Notes: generated from the letters alone by a model not told the origin. Counted from the stretch's first letter, positions 1 through 9,326 are shown. The stretch is DNA of 64,000 nucleotides from Pseudomonas fluorescens (GCF_001307155.1 NZ_CP012830.1:2618501-2682500), one strand, 5' to 3'. Numbers and translations are program-made.

Positions 1-518
1 TGCTCGCCATCGCGCACGGCTCCGGCAAAGAAATAACCGCGTTTGGCCGACGTCGTGCCCAGGCCGAAAAAGCGCCCGAGGCGGCCTTGCATGGCTTCGC
101 TGAAATACGGTCGGAAGGCAAAGTTACGCCCGACAAAACTATCGTGTTTGTCCCAGTTGGACGCCGCCAGGGTCTTGCCGTGGGTGTCCATCAGGTACAT
201 GACTTCGGCGCCAGTCTGGGCGCGGATGTCCTTGAGCAGGCGATTGGCGTTGTCGGTGGCCTGCGGCTCATATGGCGCGGCGAGAACGGCACGTAGGGCC
301 GGTAGATCACCGAGGATCTGCGGCAAGACTTCATAGCGGTGCAGGGTCCCCAGCAGGTTGGCGACGTAGAGGTCCAGCGTCTGGCGGTTTTGTCCAACCA
401 GCTCGCTGCGGTAATAACGCTCGGCCAGGTGCTGCAGGGGCCACAACAACGGCGCCAGGCACAGGGCGAGCAGCGCCAGGCTGCGCCAGCGGGGTCTGCG
501 GGGGAGTGTTGGGGTCAT
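1..518 (-). CDS. dctB: Sensor histidine kinase, DctB-like (N-terminal fragment)
   Basis: Only the first 170 or so residues lie in the window; the gene runs off the left edge. The product begins with a basic stretch and one hydrophobic segment (about residues 11-25). A periplasmic sensor portion of the double-PAS DctB type follows, with the pieces GAEVMYLMD and FRPYFSEAMQG. DctB with DctD senses C4-dicarboxylates and drives sigma-54-dependent dicarboxylate transport. No kinase core is visible here, so the name rests on the sensor sequence and on position: in P. aeruginosa the dctB gene also follows the rml operon. ATG at 518 is used; an in-frame ATG at 524 would add two residues. It starts 37 bp after the rmlD stop, on the same strand. 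Confidence 0.75.
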   Translation of the reverse strand, partial: MTPTLPRRPRWRSLALLALCLAPLLWPLQHLAERYYRSELVGQNRQTLDLYVANLLGTLHRYEVLPQILGDLPALRAVLAAPYEPQATDNANRLLKDIRAQTGAEVMYLMDTHGKTLAASNWDKHDSFVGRNFAFRPYFSEAMQGRLGRFFGLGTTSAKRGYFFAGAVRDGE

Positions 519-554
519 AAGCATCGGGCGCCTGAAGGTACAGGCGCATTATGC

Positions 555-1436
555 CTAGGCTTGTTCGGCAAGACACTCGCGCAACGCGTCGCGCCAGTCG
601 GGTTGGCTGACCTGCCATTGCTGTTGCAGAAGGCGGCAATCCAGACGCGAGTTCAGTGGGCGAGTGGCGGGTGTCGGGTAGTCGCGGCTGGGGATCGCCT
701 CCAGGCTGGCGCAGGTTTTGTGCTGCGCCTGTAAATGTTCGGCGATGGCTTGAGCAAATCCAAACCATGACGTTTCGCCCTGAGCGGTCAGGTGGTAAGT
801 GCCCCAGGCACCGGCTTGCCCCGATTGCCAGCGCTCGATCAAAGCGCGCGTGCTGGTGGCGATGGTGCCAGCCCAGGTCGGTGCGCCGATCTGGTCGGCG
901 ACGATGCGCAAGTGCGGTTTCTCTTGCAGCAACCGTTGCATGGTCAGCAGGAAGTTGCGCCCGTGGTTCGAGTAGACCCAACTGGTGCGCAGAATCAGGT
1001 GCTGACCGTTGACGGCGCGGATGGCCTGCTCGCCGGCCAGTTTGCTGGCGCCGTAGACACCCAGCGGGTGGGGTTCGTCGGTCTCGGTATAAGGCGAGGC
1101 TTTGCAGCCGTCGAACACGTAGTCGGTTGAGTAGTGAATCAGCGGGATACCCAGTTCCAGGGCCTGCTCGGCGAGCACTCCCGGCGCTGTGGCGTTTATG
1201 GCGAACGCCAACTCGGGTTCACTTTCCGCTTGATCGACGGCTGTGTGTGCGGCGGCATTGATGATCAGATTCGGACGTAAAGCGCGAATCTGCAGACGGA
1301 TCTGCTCCGGATATGCCAGATCGAGCCGATCGCGCCCCAGCACGATCAGTTCGCCGAGCCCTTTGAGGCGACGTTGCAGCTCGATGGAAACCTGACCGTG
1401 CTGGCCACTGATGAGGATTTTCAGGGGCGTGCTCAT
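555..1436 (-). CDS. rmlD: dTDP-4-dehydrorhamnose reductase
   Basis: Last step of dTDP-L-rhamnose synthesis: NAD(P)H reduction of dTDP-4-keto-L-rhamnose, in the cytoplasm. The 293-residue product has an N-terminal nucleotide-binding loop GQHGQV (11-16), the STDYVFDG block (103-110) and the short-chain reductase pair Tyr128/Lys132 in YGASK. The reading frame is open for 71 codons further upstream, but those lie inside rmlC. The ATG at 1436 overlaps the rmlC stop as ATGA, which fits translational coupling. It is the last gene of the rmlB-A-C-D cluster, which supplies rhamnose for LPS core and, in producers, rhamnolipids. Confidence 0.95.
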   Translation of the reverse strand: MSTPLKILISGQHGQVSIELQRRLKGLGELIVLGRDRLDLAYPEQIRLQIRALRPNLIINAAAHTAVDQAESEPELAFAINATAPGVLAEQALELGIPLIHYSTDYVFDGCKASPYTETDEPHPLGVYGASKLAGEQAIRAVNGQHLILRTSWVYSNHGRNFLLTMQRLLQEKPHLRIVADQIGAPTWAGTIATSTRALIERWQSGQAGAWGTYHLTAQGETSWFGFAQAIAEHLQAQHKTCASLEAIPSRDYPTPATRPLNSRLDCRLLQQQWQVSQPDWRDALRECLAEQA

Positions 1437-1978
1437 GCAAATACCTGCGCCTCGCGCAGAAGCTTGCCGGCCTGGTCCTTGGCTGACAGCTGTGGTGTTT
1501 GCGTGAGTTGCCAGTCGATGGCCAGATCGGGATCGTCCCAGCGAATGCAGCGTTCGGCCGATGGGGTGTAGTAGTCGGTGGTTTTGTAGAGGAACTCGGC
1601 GTAGTCGCTCAGCACGACGAATCCGTGGGCAAAACCTTCGGGAATCCACAGTTGGCGATGGTTTTGTGCAGACAAGCGCACGCCCACCCAGCGTCCAAAA
1701 TTCGCTGAGCTGCGGCGGATGTCGACGGCGATGTCGAGGACTTCCCCATCAGTGACCCGCACCAGTTTTCCCTGGGTATTTTCCAGTTGGTAATGCAAGC
1801 CGCGCAGTACACCTTTCTGCGAGCGTGAGTGGTTGTCCTGAACGAACGTTGTGTTCAGCCCCGTCGCTTGCTGAAAATCCCTGGCGTTGAAGCTTTCGTA
1901 GAAAAATCCACGCTCGTCACCAAACACTTTCGGCTCGATGATCAGAATCTCGGGCAATTGGGTGGCGATGACCTTCAT
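1433..1978 (-). CDS. rmlC: dTDP-4-dehydrorhamnose 3,5-epimerase
   Basis: Epimerises dTDP-6-deoxy-4-keto-glucose at C3 and C5, the third step to dTDP-L-rhamnose. The 181-residue size is that of the RmlC cupin family. Family signatures seen are [12 protein letters not shown] (19-30) and LRGLHYQ, which carries the catalytic His62, followed by the usual GFAHGF block near residue 120. Both ends overlap neighbours by ATGA (rmlA upstream, rmlD downstream), so the operon is translated as a coupled unit. Nothing unusual. Confidence 0.96.
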   Translation of the reverse strand: MKVIATQLPEILIIEPKVFGDERGFFYESFNARDFQQATGLNTTFVQDNHSRSQKGVLRGLHYQLENTQGKLVRVTDGEVLDIAVDIRRSSANFGRWVGVRLSAQNHRQLWIPEGFAHGFVVLSDYAEFLYKTTDYYTPSAERCIRWDDPDLAIDWQLTQTPQLSAKDQAGKLLREAQVFA

Positions 1979-2850
1979 TGGTGTGTTCCGGCGAGGCTGA
2001 ACAGGTACTGGCCGTAACCGGTCTTGCCAAAGTATTCGGCGTGCTTGAGCAAATGATCGCGATCGATCCAGCCCTGGTAGTAGGCGATTTCTTCTAGGCA
2101 GGCGACTTTCAGGCCTTGGCGATGCTCGATGGTCTGCACGTATTGCGACGCTTCCAGCAGGCTGTCGTGGGTGCCGGTATCGAGCCAGGCAAAACCCCGG
2201 CCGAACCGCTCGACGCGCAAGTCGCCACGCTGCAGGTACGCATTGTTGATGTCGGTAATTTCCAGCTCGCCACGAGCCGATGGTTTGACCGCTTTGGCGA
2301 TCTCCACCACCGAATTGTCATAGAAATACAGGCCGGTGACCGCGTAACTCGATTTGGGATGCAGGGGTTTCTCTTCGATCGACAACGCGTTGCCCTGATC
2401 GTCGAAATCAATCACACCAAAACGCTGCGGGTCTTTGACCCAGTAGCCGAAAACCGTGGCGCCTCCGGTGTGCTCGGCGGCACGTTGCAACTTTTCGGTG
2501 AAGTGCTGTCCGTGAAAGATGTTGTCGCCCAGGATCAGGCACACCGAATCGTCACCGATAAACTCCTCGCCAATCAGGAACGCCTGGGCCAGGCCGTCTG
2601 GAGACGGTTGCTCGGCATAGCTGAAATGCACCCCGAACTGACTGCCGTCGCCCAACAGATTGCGGTATTGCGGCAGGTCCTGAGGGGTGGAAATCACCAG
2701 GATTTCTTTGATGCCTGCGAGCATCAGCACCGAGATCGGGTAATAGATCATCGGTTTGTCGTAGACCGGCAACAGTTGTTTGGACACCCCGAGTGTGATC
2801 GGGTGCAGGCGGGTACCAGAGCCGCCTGCCAGAACAATTCCCTTCATCAT
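1975..2850 (-). CDS. rmlA: Glucose-1-phosphate thymidylyltransferase
   Basis: Makes dTDP-glucose from glucose-1-phosphate and dTTP, the entry and feedback-controlled step of rhamnose synthesis. The 291-residue product starts with the nucleotidyltransferase signature [13 protein letters not shown] (7-19) and contains ILGDNIFHG, which holds a metal-binding Asp. Two ATG codons are adjacent; the first (2850) overlaps the rmlB stop as ATGA and is preferred. The gene is second in this operon, whereas the P. aeruginosa order is rmlB-D-A-C. Confidence 0.96.
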   Translation of the reverse strand: MMKGIVLAGGSGTRLHPITLGVSKQLLPVYDKPMIYYPISVLMLAGIKEILVISTPQDLPQYRNLLGDGSQFGVHFSYAEQPSPDGLAQAFLIGEEFIGDDSVCLILGDNIFHGQHFTEKLQRAAEHTGGATVFGYWVKDPQRFGVIDFDDQGNALSIEEKPLHPKSSYAVTGLYFYDNSVVEIAKAVKPSARGELEITDINNAYLQRGDLRVERFGRGFAWLDTGTHDSLLEASQYVQTIEHRQGLKVACLEEIAYYQGWIDRDHLLKHAEYFGKTGYGQYLFSLAGTHQ

Positions 2851-3929
2851 GCGATCAAGTCCTTGAAGTCAGTGAAACCCAGGCGTTGGCCTTGATAGCT
2901 GCCATCCTGGACTCGTTGGCACCAGTCTAGGTTATCGAGGTACCACTGCACGGTTTTACGCAGGCCACTGGCGAAAGTTTCTTCGGGAACCCAACCCAGC
3001 TCGCGTTCGATTTTGCTGGCGTCGATGGCGTAACGCTGGTCGTGGCCGGGGCGATCCTGGACAAAAGTGATCAGGTCGGCGAAGTGCGCGACGCCTTCAG
3101 GTTTTTGCGGCGCCAACTCCTCCAGCAGGCTGCAGATGCTGCGGACTACGTCGATGTTTTTCTGTTCATTGTGGCCGCCGATGTTGTACGTCTCACCGAC
3201 CACACCGTTGGTCACCACGGTGAGCAGTGCACGGGCATGATCCTCGACGAACAGCCAATCACGCACTTGCAGACCGTTGCCGTACACCGGCAGTGGCTTA
3301 CCGGCGAGGGCGTTGAGGATCACCAGCGGAATGAGTTTCTCGGGAAAGTGGAACGGCCCGTAATTGTTCGAGCAATTGGTCAGCAGCACCGGCAAACCGT
3401 AGGTGCGTTGCCAGGCGCGGACCAGATGGTCGGACGCCGCCTTGCTGGCGGAGTACGGCGAACTCGGCGCATAGGGTGTGGTTTCGGTGAACAGGTCATC
3501 GACGCCATGCAGGTCGCCATACACCTCGTCGGTCGAAATGTGGTGAAAGCGAAAGGCGCTTTTCTCAGGCTCCGCCAAGCTGTTCCAGTAGGCGCGAGTG
3601 GCTTCCAGCAGGCTGTAGGTACCGACAATGTTGGTCTGGATGAAATCCGACGGGCCGTCGATGGAGCGGTCGACATGGGACTCTGCGGCCAGGTGCATGA
3701 TCGCGTGCGGCTGGAACCGCGCCAGTACCGCACTGACGGTGGCCTGGTCGACGATATCGGCCTGCACGAATTCATAGCGGGTGTTGGTGGCGATGCTGCT
3801 CAACGACTCGAGGTTGCCGGCGTAGGTCAGCTTGTCCAGATTGAGCACTTCATGTTCAGTGTGGCGGATCAGGTGGCGAACCAGCGCCGAGCCGATGAAG
3901 CCGGCACCGCCGGTGATGAGAATGCGCAT
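2847..3929 (-). CDS. rmlB: dTDP-glucose 4,6-dehydratase
   Basis: Converts dTDP-glucose to dTDP-4-keto-6-deoxyglucose using bound NAD. The 360-residue extended SDR has GGAGFIG (7-13), the TDE catalytic triad motif (133-135) and YxxxK at Tyr159/Lys163 in [12 protein letters not shown]. It heads the four-gene rhamnose operon. Upstream lies a 229-bp gap with a degenerate REP pair and no clear sigma-70 promoter that I can defend. Confidence 0.96.
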   Translation of the reverse strand: MRILITGGAGFIGSALVRHLIRHTEHEVLNLDKLTYAGNLESLSSIATNTRYEFVQADIVDQATVSAVLARFQPHAIMHLAAESHVDRSIDGPSDFIQTNIVGTYSLLEATRAYWNSLAEPEKSAFRFHHISTDEVYGDLHGVDDLFTETTPYAPSSPYSASKAASDHLVRAWQRTYGLPVLLTNCSNNYGPFHFPEKLIPLVILNALAGKPLPVYGNGLQVRDWLFVEDHARALLTVVTNGVVGETYNIGGHNEQKNIDVVRSICSLLEELAPQKPEGVAHFADLITFVQDRPGHDQRYAIDASKIERELGWVPEETFASGLRKTVQWYLDNLDWCQRVQDGSYQGQRLGFTDFKDLIA

Positions 3930-4059
3930 GTGGAGTAGCCTTTTCCGTCGAACGATTATGCGTATGGATCATAGCTTGTCGGCAGGAGGGGGGCGGCACA
4001 AGAGGGGGGTTGGTCGGATTTTGGTTTTTGTGAGGTTTTGTTGAGCTGCGGGAGGAGGG

Positions 4060-4126
4060 ATTGCGGGCAAACCATGTTCCTGCGATCGCTGTAGCATTCC
4101 CGTAGGAGCAAGGCTTGCCCGCGATG
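4060..4126. repeat. REP doublet (degenerate left arm)
   Basis: The right arm GTAGGAGCAAGGCTTGCCCG (4103-4122, continuing CGAT) is the standard P. fluorescens REP word. About 20 bp to the left is an inverted but degenerate copy, ATTGCGGGCAAACCATGTTC (from 4060). The pair sits between rmlB and the toxin-associated gene, so it separates conserved from accessory DNA. The rest of the 3930-4158 gap shows nothing recognisable. Confidence 0.75.
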
Positions 4127-4158
4127 GCGGCCTGGCATTCGCCTAAAAATGAAATGTC

Positions 4159-4773
4159 CTAGCCGAAAAGTTTAGGGTTTTCAGCGCGGAAGGATTTAAA
4201 GGTTTTGTATCTCCAGCGCTCTTTCTCGGAGCCGTCATCCGCTTCATCGACTTCTCCGAAGTACCAATGCTCGGATTCAAACTTCTGCCCGTCTTCATCC
4301 TCGTGAACAAAGTGAAACCCCACTTCATTCATTCCAGCAGGGACGATTAAACCCCAATCGGTGGTGAGGCTTTTGTCGGTGATGCGGGTCTGGCAGAAAT
4401 GTTCGTAGTCGAATGGCAATACATGACCGCGATAACGGCTCATGTCGGTGAAAATGCAAATTTCGCTGGAAAACATGTCAGGTGTGATGATTGACGCGAC
4501 TATCCGACAGTTGATGGTGTCTTCGGGTCTGGCTTGAAGCAGGTGATGGGCGGCATAGATGAGTTGTTGAGCGCATTCCTTTTGAATGGCGAAGGTGGTT
4601 TGTTTCCCTTCAACCAAGGTTTCCAGGACCGGAATTTTTCGGTTTGCGTAGCCTTGTTCCACGGGAAGCTCGTCCGGAAAGTAACCTTCATAGCTGGCCG
4701 CCCAGGCAGCAAGAGCGCGAAGGCGGCGTGGGATGTTGCGGACTTTTTTGTCTGAAAATGCAATTCGGCGCAT
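4159..4773 (-). CDS. Uncharacterised protein of the toxin locus (DUF3916-like)
   Basis: A 204-residue soluble protein with no signal peptide or membrane segment. The N-terminus KKVRNIPRRLRALAAW resembles, from memory, the start of DUF3916 proteins; I cannot confirm this by search. The C-terminal third is strongly acidic (VHEDEDG, EVDEADDGSEKE). It follows the immunity gene by 69 bp on the same strand and may be cotranscribed with the toxin locus, for example as a second immunity or accessory factor. That role is inference from position. Its codon use is less GC-rich than the flanking rml and agu genes, in line with an acquired segment. Confidence 0.7.
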   Translation of the reverse strand: MRRIAFSDKKVRNIPRRLRALAAWAASYEGYFPDELPVEQGYANRKIPVLETLVEGKQTTFAIQKECAQQLIYAAHHLLQARPEDTINCRIVASIITPDMFSSEICIFTDMSRYRGHVLPFDYEHFCQTRITDKSLTTDWGLIVPAGMNEVGFHFVHEDEDGQKFESEHWYFGEVDEADDGSEKERWRYKTFKSFRAENPKLFG

Positions 4774-4842
4774 GAGTAGTAATTACCAAGCGTAGCGTTT
4801 ATTAGGTGCGAAGCGTTTCAACCGAAGCCCGGTAAGCGGGCT

Positions 4843-5067
4843 TTACGCGTCACAAGAAAGATAGAGCTCAACATTCCTTGGCAGAGATTGTGAGATAAGC
4901 CTCTCAATGCCGCTTATTTGTTGAGCAGTGAGTTTGTAGTCATACAGGTAGTCGTTCTCATTTTCCCAACCCATAACGGGCTGGAGCTCAGCTACGGTCA
5001 CGTTGAGTTCGATCTCTGCCGAAATTGAGTCGCTACCGTGCGGTACCACTAGAATTAAATGTTTCAT
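4843..5067 (-). CDS. Probable bacteriocin immunity protein
   Basis: A 74-residue acidic protein (about 11 Asp/Glu against 4 Lys/Arg). It starts at an ATG overlapping the toxin stop codon as ATGA. This coupling, the size and the charge are what is expected of an immunity protein for a basic colicin-E3-type nuclease. The middle (MGWENENDYLYDYKLTAQQ) recalls the small immunity-like proteins paired with S-type pyocin domain proteins in Pseudomonas (DUF7683-type, from memory) rather than classical ImmE3. The frame is open 40 codons upstream, but that part overlaps the toxin and is not used here. Confidence 0.75.
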   Translation of the reverse strand: MKHLILVVPHGSDSISAEIELNVTVAELQPVMGWENENDYLYDYKLTAQQISGIERLISQSLPRNVELYLSCDA

Positions 5068-6197
5068 GGTTCTATCCATCTTTTTGGATCGGCGTCTTTG
5101 GTGCGTTCCCCGGTAATCGGGTCGAACTCGCCAAGATGTTTTCCACGTTTGGTGTATTTCTCTACTTTGCCCCGTTCGAAGTCCCACTCGTAGATATAGC
5201 TATGAGGCTCCTTCCAGCGTGGTCGAAGTCTGCCGCCCCCTCGAATGGGGGTTTTCGGTGGGGCACGAACAGCGTCAGGAAAGGCAGGCAGAAATGTAGG
5301 TTTCTGATGGTACTGGTGATCTCCAGGCCGAACACTCACCACCACATAAAGCGGTCTAACCCCGGAATCCGCAGGAAACACCAGGATGAAATCCTGATAC
5401 TCCGGTGGATAAATCGGGTTTACCAGAATGCTGTTGCTCGCCTCGGTCGGAGGATAGACCCAGATGTTCGGCGCTTGCGGGGCGGCCTCCAGTGCGGGAA
5501 TGCCGAGGGTGTCTGCTGGGTCGATAGCCGGGGTCCAGATCAGTTCCAGACCTTCGCCGAATACGGCGACCTGTCGGGCTTCGCGTGTCTGGAACTGAAT
5601 GACCGGGATCCGTTGCCATTCGGCGTTGTTGCCGGTGTAGAAGCCGTAACCCTTGAGGGTGCCGTCAGGCTGTTGCTCGATGCGCAGGCGCACCCGTGAG
5701 TTGGCGTGTTCAAGCGAGCGCAGTTGCTCTTCGCTATAGAGGGCGCTGTCGCCCAGCTCGGAGGGCCAGAACAGGGCGACCAGACCGGTTAGCAAACGGG
5801 CGGCAACAGTGCCACCGACTGCTGTGATATCACTGACCGATGACCCGCCCAGAGCAAGGCCGCCAAGGCCGATTGGCAATGCACTGCCACTGATTTTCTT
5901 GAGCTGCACGGCGCCAGGACTGTCGGTCTTTCGCCCGCCCAGTAGGGCGAAGTTTCCGTAATCCTTCAACGAATCCAGCGGCACGAAACCGGACGGATTG
6001 GCGTAATTGATGATGCCGTCCGGCAACTTGCAGGATTTGGCGAAAACGCAGCCCAGCGGTTTGTTGGGGGCGGGATCAGCGGGTCGATTCACCGGCAAAT
6101 CGGCAATCGGCGGATACAGGTTGGGTGATGGCGGCGGCTGCAAAATACGGCGGCGCAGCTGTTCTTTGTACGTCAGCGGGTATGAGCGTTCTGGCAT
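5064..6197 (-). CDS. S-type pyocin-like toxin with colicin E3-type ribonuclease domain
   Basis: A 377-residue protein with a Pro-rich N-terminus and no signal peptide. A glycine-rich hydrophobic stretch (about 105-145) and a Pyocin_S-like middle (about 150-290) come next, then a basic tail (about 295-377). The tail aligns by eye with the 16S rRNA nuclease domain of colicin E3: IYEWD, then GKHLGEFDPITG, then DPKR. Asp339, Glu346 and Arg373 match E3 Asp510, Glu517 and Arg545, but Arg342 stands where E3 has catalytic His513. There is no obvious receptor-binding or long translocation region. It could be a short bacteriocin or a cargo effector of a contact-dependent system. ATG 6197 has GGGAAG upstream. 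No LexA box or P-box was seen in the 216-bp upstream gap. Confidence 0.85.
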   Translation of the reverse strand: MPERSYPLTYKEQLRRRILQPPPSPNLYPPIADLPVNRPADPAPNKPLGCVFAKSCKLPDGIINYANPSGFVPLDSLKDYGNFALLGGRKTDSPGAVQLKKISGSALPIGLGGLALGGSSVSDITAVGGTVAARLLTGLVALFWPSELGDSALYSEEQLRSLEHANSRVRLRIEQQPDGTLKGYGFYTGNNAEWQRIPVIQFQTREARQVAVFGEGLELIWTPAIDPADTLGIPALEAAPQAPNIWVYPPTEASNSILVNPIYPPEYQDFILVFPADSGVRPLYVVVSVRPGDHQYHQKPTFLPAFPDAVRAPPKTPIRGGGRLRPRWKEPHSYIYEWDFERGKVEKYTKRGKHLGEFDPITGERTKDADPKRWIEP

Positions 6198-6413
6198 GTG
6201 CGGCGGGCTTCCCTGTCCATGGGAGGCAGCCTAGGGGCGTGAGAACGCGCCGAACATTCCTCGGGTTCGACACGTTTCGTGGGAAAGTTCACCGCTGTGT
6301 GGCGTGGCTTGAAGCCTCCCGCCGTTATCCATCACCGACCGGTATAAGGGGGTTGCGTATCGCGGTCAGCAGTGGCGATATAGACGCCTTATAAAAATTC
6401 CAGGGGTCGTTGT

Positions 6414-9326
6414 ATGTCGCTCGCCACGTTGATTCACCGTGCCAGTCTGCCCAGCCCGCAAGTCACCGTGCAGCAAGCGCTGGAGCTGTTGCGCGAACAC
6501 TACGGCCTGAGCGGGACGTTGCAGTCGCTGGGCAGCCAGCAGGATCTCAACTACCGGCTCGACAGCGACCAGGGCCGTTTCGTCTTGAAAATCTGCCGGG
6601 GTGACTACGCGGCGCTGGAACTGCACGCCCAGCATGCGGCTCTCAAACACCTGGGCGCGCAGCCGGGTTTACATGTGCCACGGGTGATTCCGGCGAAAAA
6701 CGGCGAGGACCTGCTGACCCTGGAACTCGCCGGGCAAGCACTGCATGTGCGTTTGCTCGACTACATCGAAGGTCAATCGCTGACCCACCTCAAGCACCTT
6801 GGCCATGAACTGGTTGCCGGCCTCGGCCAACTCTGTGGCGAAATGGATCTGGCGCTGGCCGGGTTCGAGCATCCGGGGCTTGAGCGTGCCTTGCAGTGGG
6901 ATGCCCGGCACGCCAATGCGTTGATCAATCACCTGCTGCCGGTGATCAGCGATGAGCGGCAACGAACATTGATCGCCGAGGCCGCGCAACAGGCCGAGCG
7001 GCGTTTGCAGCCGCTGATGGGGAAGTTGCCGGTGCAGGCGATTCACATGGACATCACCGATGACAATGTGGTCTGGAAACGGGATAAGCAGCGTCACTGG
7101 CGGTTGCAGGGCGTCATCGATTTTGGCGATCTGATTCGTACCTGGCGTATTACCGATCTGTCGGTGACCTGCGCTGCGCTGCTGCACCATGCCGATGGCG
7201 ATCCACTGTGCATTTTGCCGGCGGTGCAGGCTTATCACGCGGTCAATCCGCTGAAGCACGAAGAGTTGCTGGCGCTGTGGCCGCTGATCGTCGCGCGTGC
7301 AGCGGTGCTGGTGCTCAGCGGTGAGCAACAGGTCAGCATCGATCCGCAGAATCAGTACAGCCGCGACAATCTGAACCACGAGTGGGAGATTTTCCGCGTT
7401 GCGACTTCAGTGCCATTTGAACTGATGGAAGCGGCGATTCTGATAGCGGTCGGCCAGTCGTTGCCGGCAATTGCCAGTCAGGGTTTTGCGCCATTGCTGC
7501 CGAGCCTGGTCGGCCGCGAGTTTGCCTTGATCGACCTCGGTGTCTTGAGCCCGCATTTCGAAGCGGGCAACTGGGAGCAGGACGGCATCGATCAACGTCT
7601 GTTGGTCGAAGCGGCGGCAGCCCATGGTTTGGCGGCCAGTCGTTACGGGCAATACCGTTTATCGCAGACGCGTCCGGACAGTGCCGTCGAGCCGGACACG
7701 TGCCCGCTGCACGTTGACTTGCAGGTGCCACAGGGCACAACGGTTGAAGCGCCCTTTGCCGGTGTCGTGCACCTGAGCGCCGACGGCCGCGTGCAACTGG
7801 ACAGCTCACAATTGAGTGTGCGCCTGTGGGGTGTCCATCCCTCGCTGCACACCGGTGCGGCCGTGCTCAAAGGGCAGGTGCTGGGTGAAGTCAGCGGAGC
7901 GTTGAGGGTTCAGCTCAGCCGTGGCGCGGAACTGAATCCACCACTGTTTTGCTCACCGTCCCGCGCATCTGCCTGGCAGGCGTTGTGCCCATCGCCCGCG
8001 GCGTTGTTGGGGCTGGCTTGCGACGCAGAGGCCGAACTTGATCCGCATACTTTGTTGGAACGCCGCGATGCGAGTTTTGCCCGCTCGCAAAAACACTATT
8101 ACGTCGATCCGCCGCGCATCGAGCGGGGCTGGCGCAATCATCTGATCGACATGCAGGGCCGCTCCTACCTGGACATGCTCAACAACGTTGCGGTGCTCGG
8201 TCACGGCCACCCGCGCATGGCCGCCGAGGCCAGCCGCCAGTGGTCGTTGCTCAACACCAACTCGCGTTTCCACTACGCGGCCATCGCCGAATTTTCCGAG
8301 CGCCTGCTGGCGCTGGCGCCGGACTCGATGGATCGGGTGTTTCTGGTCAACAGCGGTACCGAGGCCAATGACCTGGCGATTCGTCTGGCGTGGGCCTACA
8401 GCGGCGGTCGCGACATGCTCAGCGTGCTTGAGGCGTATCACGGCTGGTCGGTGGCCGCCGATGCGGTGTCGACTTCAATTGCAGATAACCCCAAGGCTCT
8501 CAGCAGTCGTCCGGACTGGGTGCACCCGGTGACGGCGCCGAACACCTATCGTGGCGAGTTCCGTGGCCTCGACAGCGCGCCGGATTACGTGCGCAGCGTC
8601 GAACACAACCTGGCGAAGATTGCCGAGCAGAAGCGACAACTGGCCGGTTTTATCTGCGAGCCGGTGTACGGCAACGCCGGTGGAATCTCTCTGCCACCGG
8701 GTTACCTGAAACAGGTGTATGCGCTGGTCCGTGCCCAAGGTGGCGTGTGCATCGCCGATGAAGTGCAGGTCGGCTACGGTCGCATGGGCAAGTTCTTCTG
8801 GGGCTTTGAAGAGCAGGGCGTAGTGCCGGACATCATCACCATGGCCAAAGGTATGGGCAACGGCCAGCCATTGGGCGCGGTCATTACCCGTCGCGAAATC
8901 GCCGAGGCGCTGGAGGCAGAAGGCTATTTCTTCTCGTCGGCAGGCGGCAGCCCGGTCAGTTGCCGCATCGGCATGGCGGTGCTGGATGTGATGAAGGAAG
9001 AGAAACTCTGGGAAAACGCCCGGATCGTTGGCGGGTATTTCAAGGAGCGGCTTGAGGCGTTGATCGAGCGTCATCCTTTGGTAGGCGCGGTGCATGGCTC
9101 CGGTTTCTATCTGGGCGTGGAGTTGATTCGCAACCGCGAAACCCTGGAACCGGCCACGGAAGAAACCACGGCGTTGTGCGACCGCTTGCGCGAATTGGGC
9201 ATTTTCATGCAGCCGACCGGCGATTACTTGAACATTCTCAAGATCAAACCACCGATGGTGACCACGCGACACAGTGTGGATTTCTTTGTCGATACCTTGT
9301 CGAAGGTGCTGGACGAAGGCCTCTAA
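6414..9326 (+). CDS. Kinase / M23-like / class III aminotransferase fusion
   Basis: A 970-residue three-part protein. Residues about 1-370 form an aminoglycoside-phosphotransferase-type kinase with HMDITDDN (catalytic Asp213, Asn218) and the metal motif DFGD (236-239). Residues about 400-510 resemble the M23 beta barrel (APFAGVVHL) without an evident zinc triad. Residues about 530-970 are a class III PLP aminotransferase fold with Lys812 in MAKGMGNGQPLG. In animals the two end domains occur as separate enzymes: hydroxylysine kinase and the phospho-lyases acting on phosphohydroxylysine or phosphoethanolamine. A phosphorylate-then-eliminate amino-alcohol pathway is therefore plausible here, but the substrate is unknown. 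Start ATG has AGGGG eight bases upstream. aguB follows after 212 bp. Confidence 0.85.
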   Translation: MSLATLIHRASLPSPQVTVQQALELLREHYGLSGTLQSLGSQQDLNYRLDSDQGRFVLKICRGDYAALELHAQHAALKHLGAQPGLHVPRVIPAKNGEDLLTLELAGQALHVRLLDYIEGQSLTHLKHLGHELVAGLGQLCGEMDLALAGFEHPGLERALQWDARHANALINHLLPVISDERQRTLIAEAAQQAERRLQPLMGKLPVQAIHMDITDDNVVWKRDKQRHWRLQGVIDFGDLIRTWRITDLSVTCAALLHHADGDPLCILPAVQAYHAVNPLKHEELLALWPLIVARAAVLVLSGEQQVSIDPQNQYSRDNLNHEWEIFRVATSVPFELMEAAILIAVGQSLPAIASQGFAPLLPSLVGREFALIDLGVLSPHFEAGNWEQDGIDQRLLVEAAAAHGLAASRYGQYRLSQTRPDSAVEPDTCPLHVDLQVPQGTTVEAPFAGVVHLSADGRVQLDSSQLSVRLWGVHPSLHTGAAVLKGQVLGEVSGALRVQLSRGAELNPPLFCSPSRASAWQALCPSPAALLGLACDAEAELDPHTLLERRDASFARSQKHYYVDPPRIERGWRNHLIDMQGRSYLDMLNNVAVLGHGHPRMAAEASRQWSLLNTNSRFHYAAIAEFSERLLALAPDSMDRVFLVNSGTEANDLAIRLAWAYSGGRDMLSVLEAYHGWSVAADAVSTSIADNPKALSSRPDWVHPVTAPNTYRGEFRGLDSAPDYVRSVEHNLAKIAEQKRQLAGFICEPVYGNAGGISLPPGYLKQVYALVRAQGGVCIADEVQVGYGRMGKFFWGFEEQGVVPDIITMAKGMGNGQPLGAVITRREIAEALEAEGYFFSSAGGSPVSCRIGMAVLDVMKEEKLWENARIVGGYFKERLEALIERHPLVGAVHGSGFYLGVELIRNRETLEPATEETTALCDRLRELGIFMQPTGDYLNILKIKPPMVTTRHSVDFFVDTLSKVLDEGL

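Noticed and set aside
6198..6413. SOS (LexA) or PrtN-type control of the toxin
   Set aside because: No CTG-N10-CAG type LexA box or P-box was found in the upstream gap.
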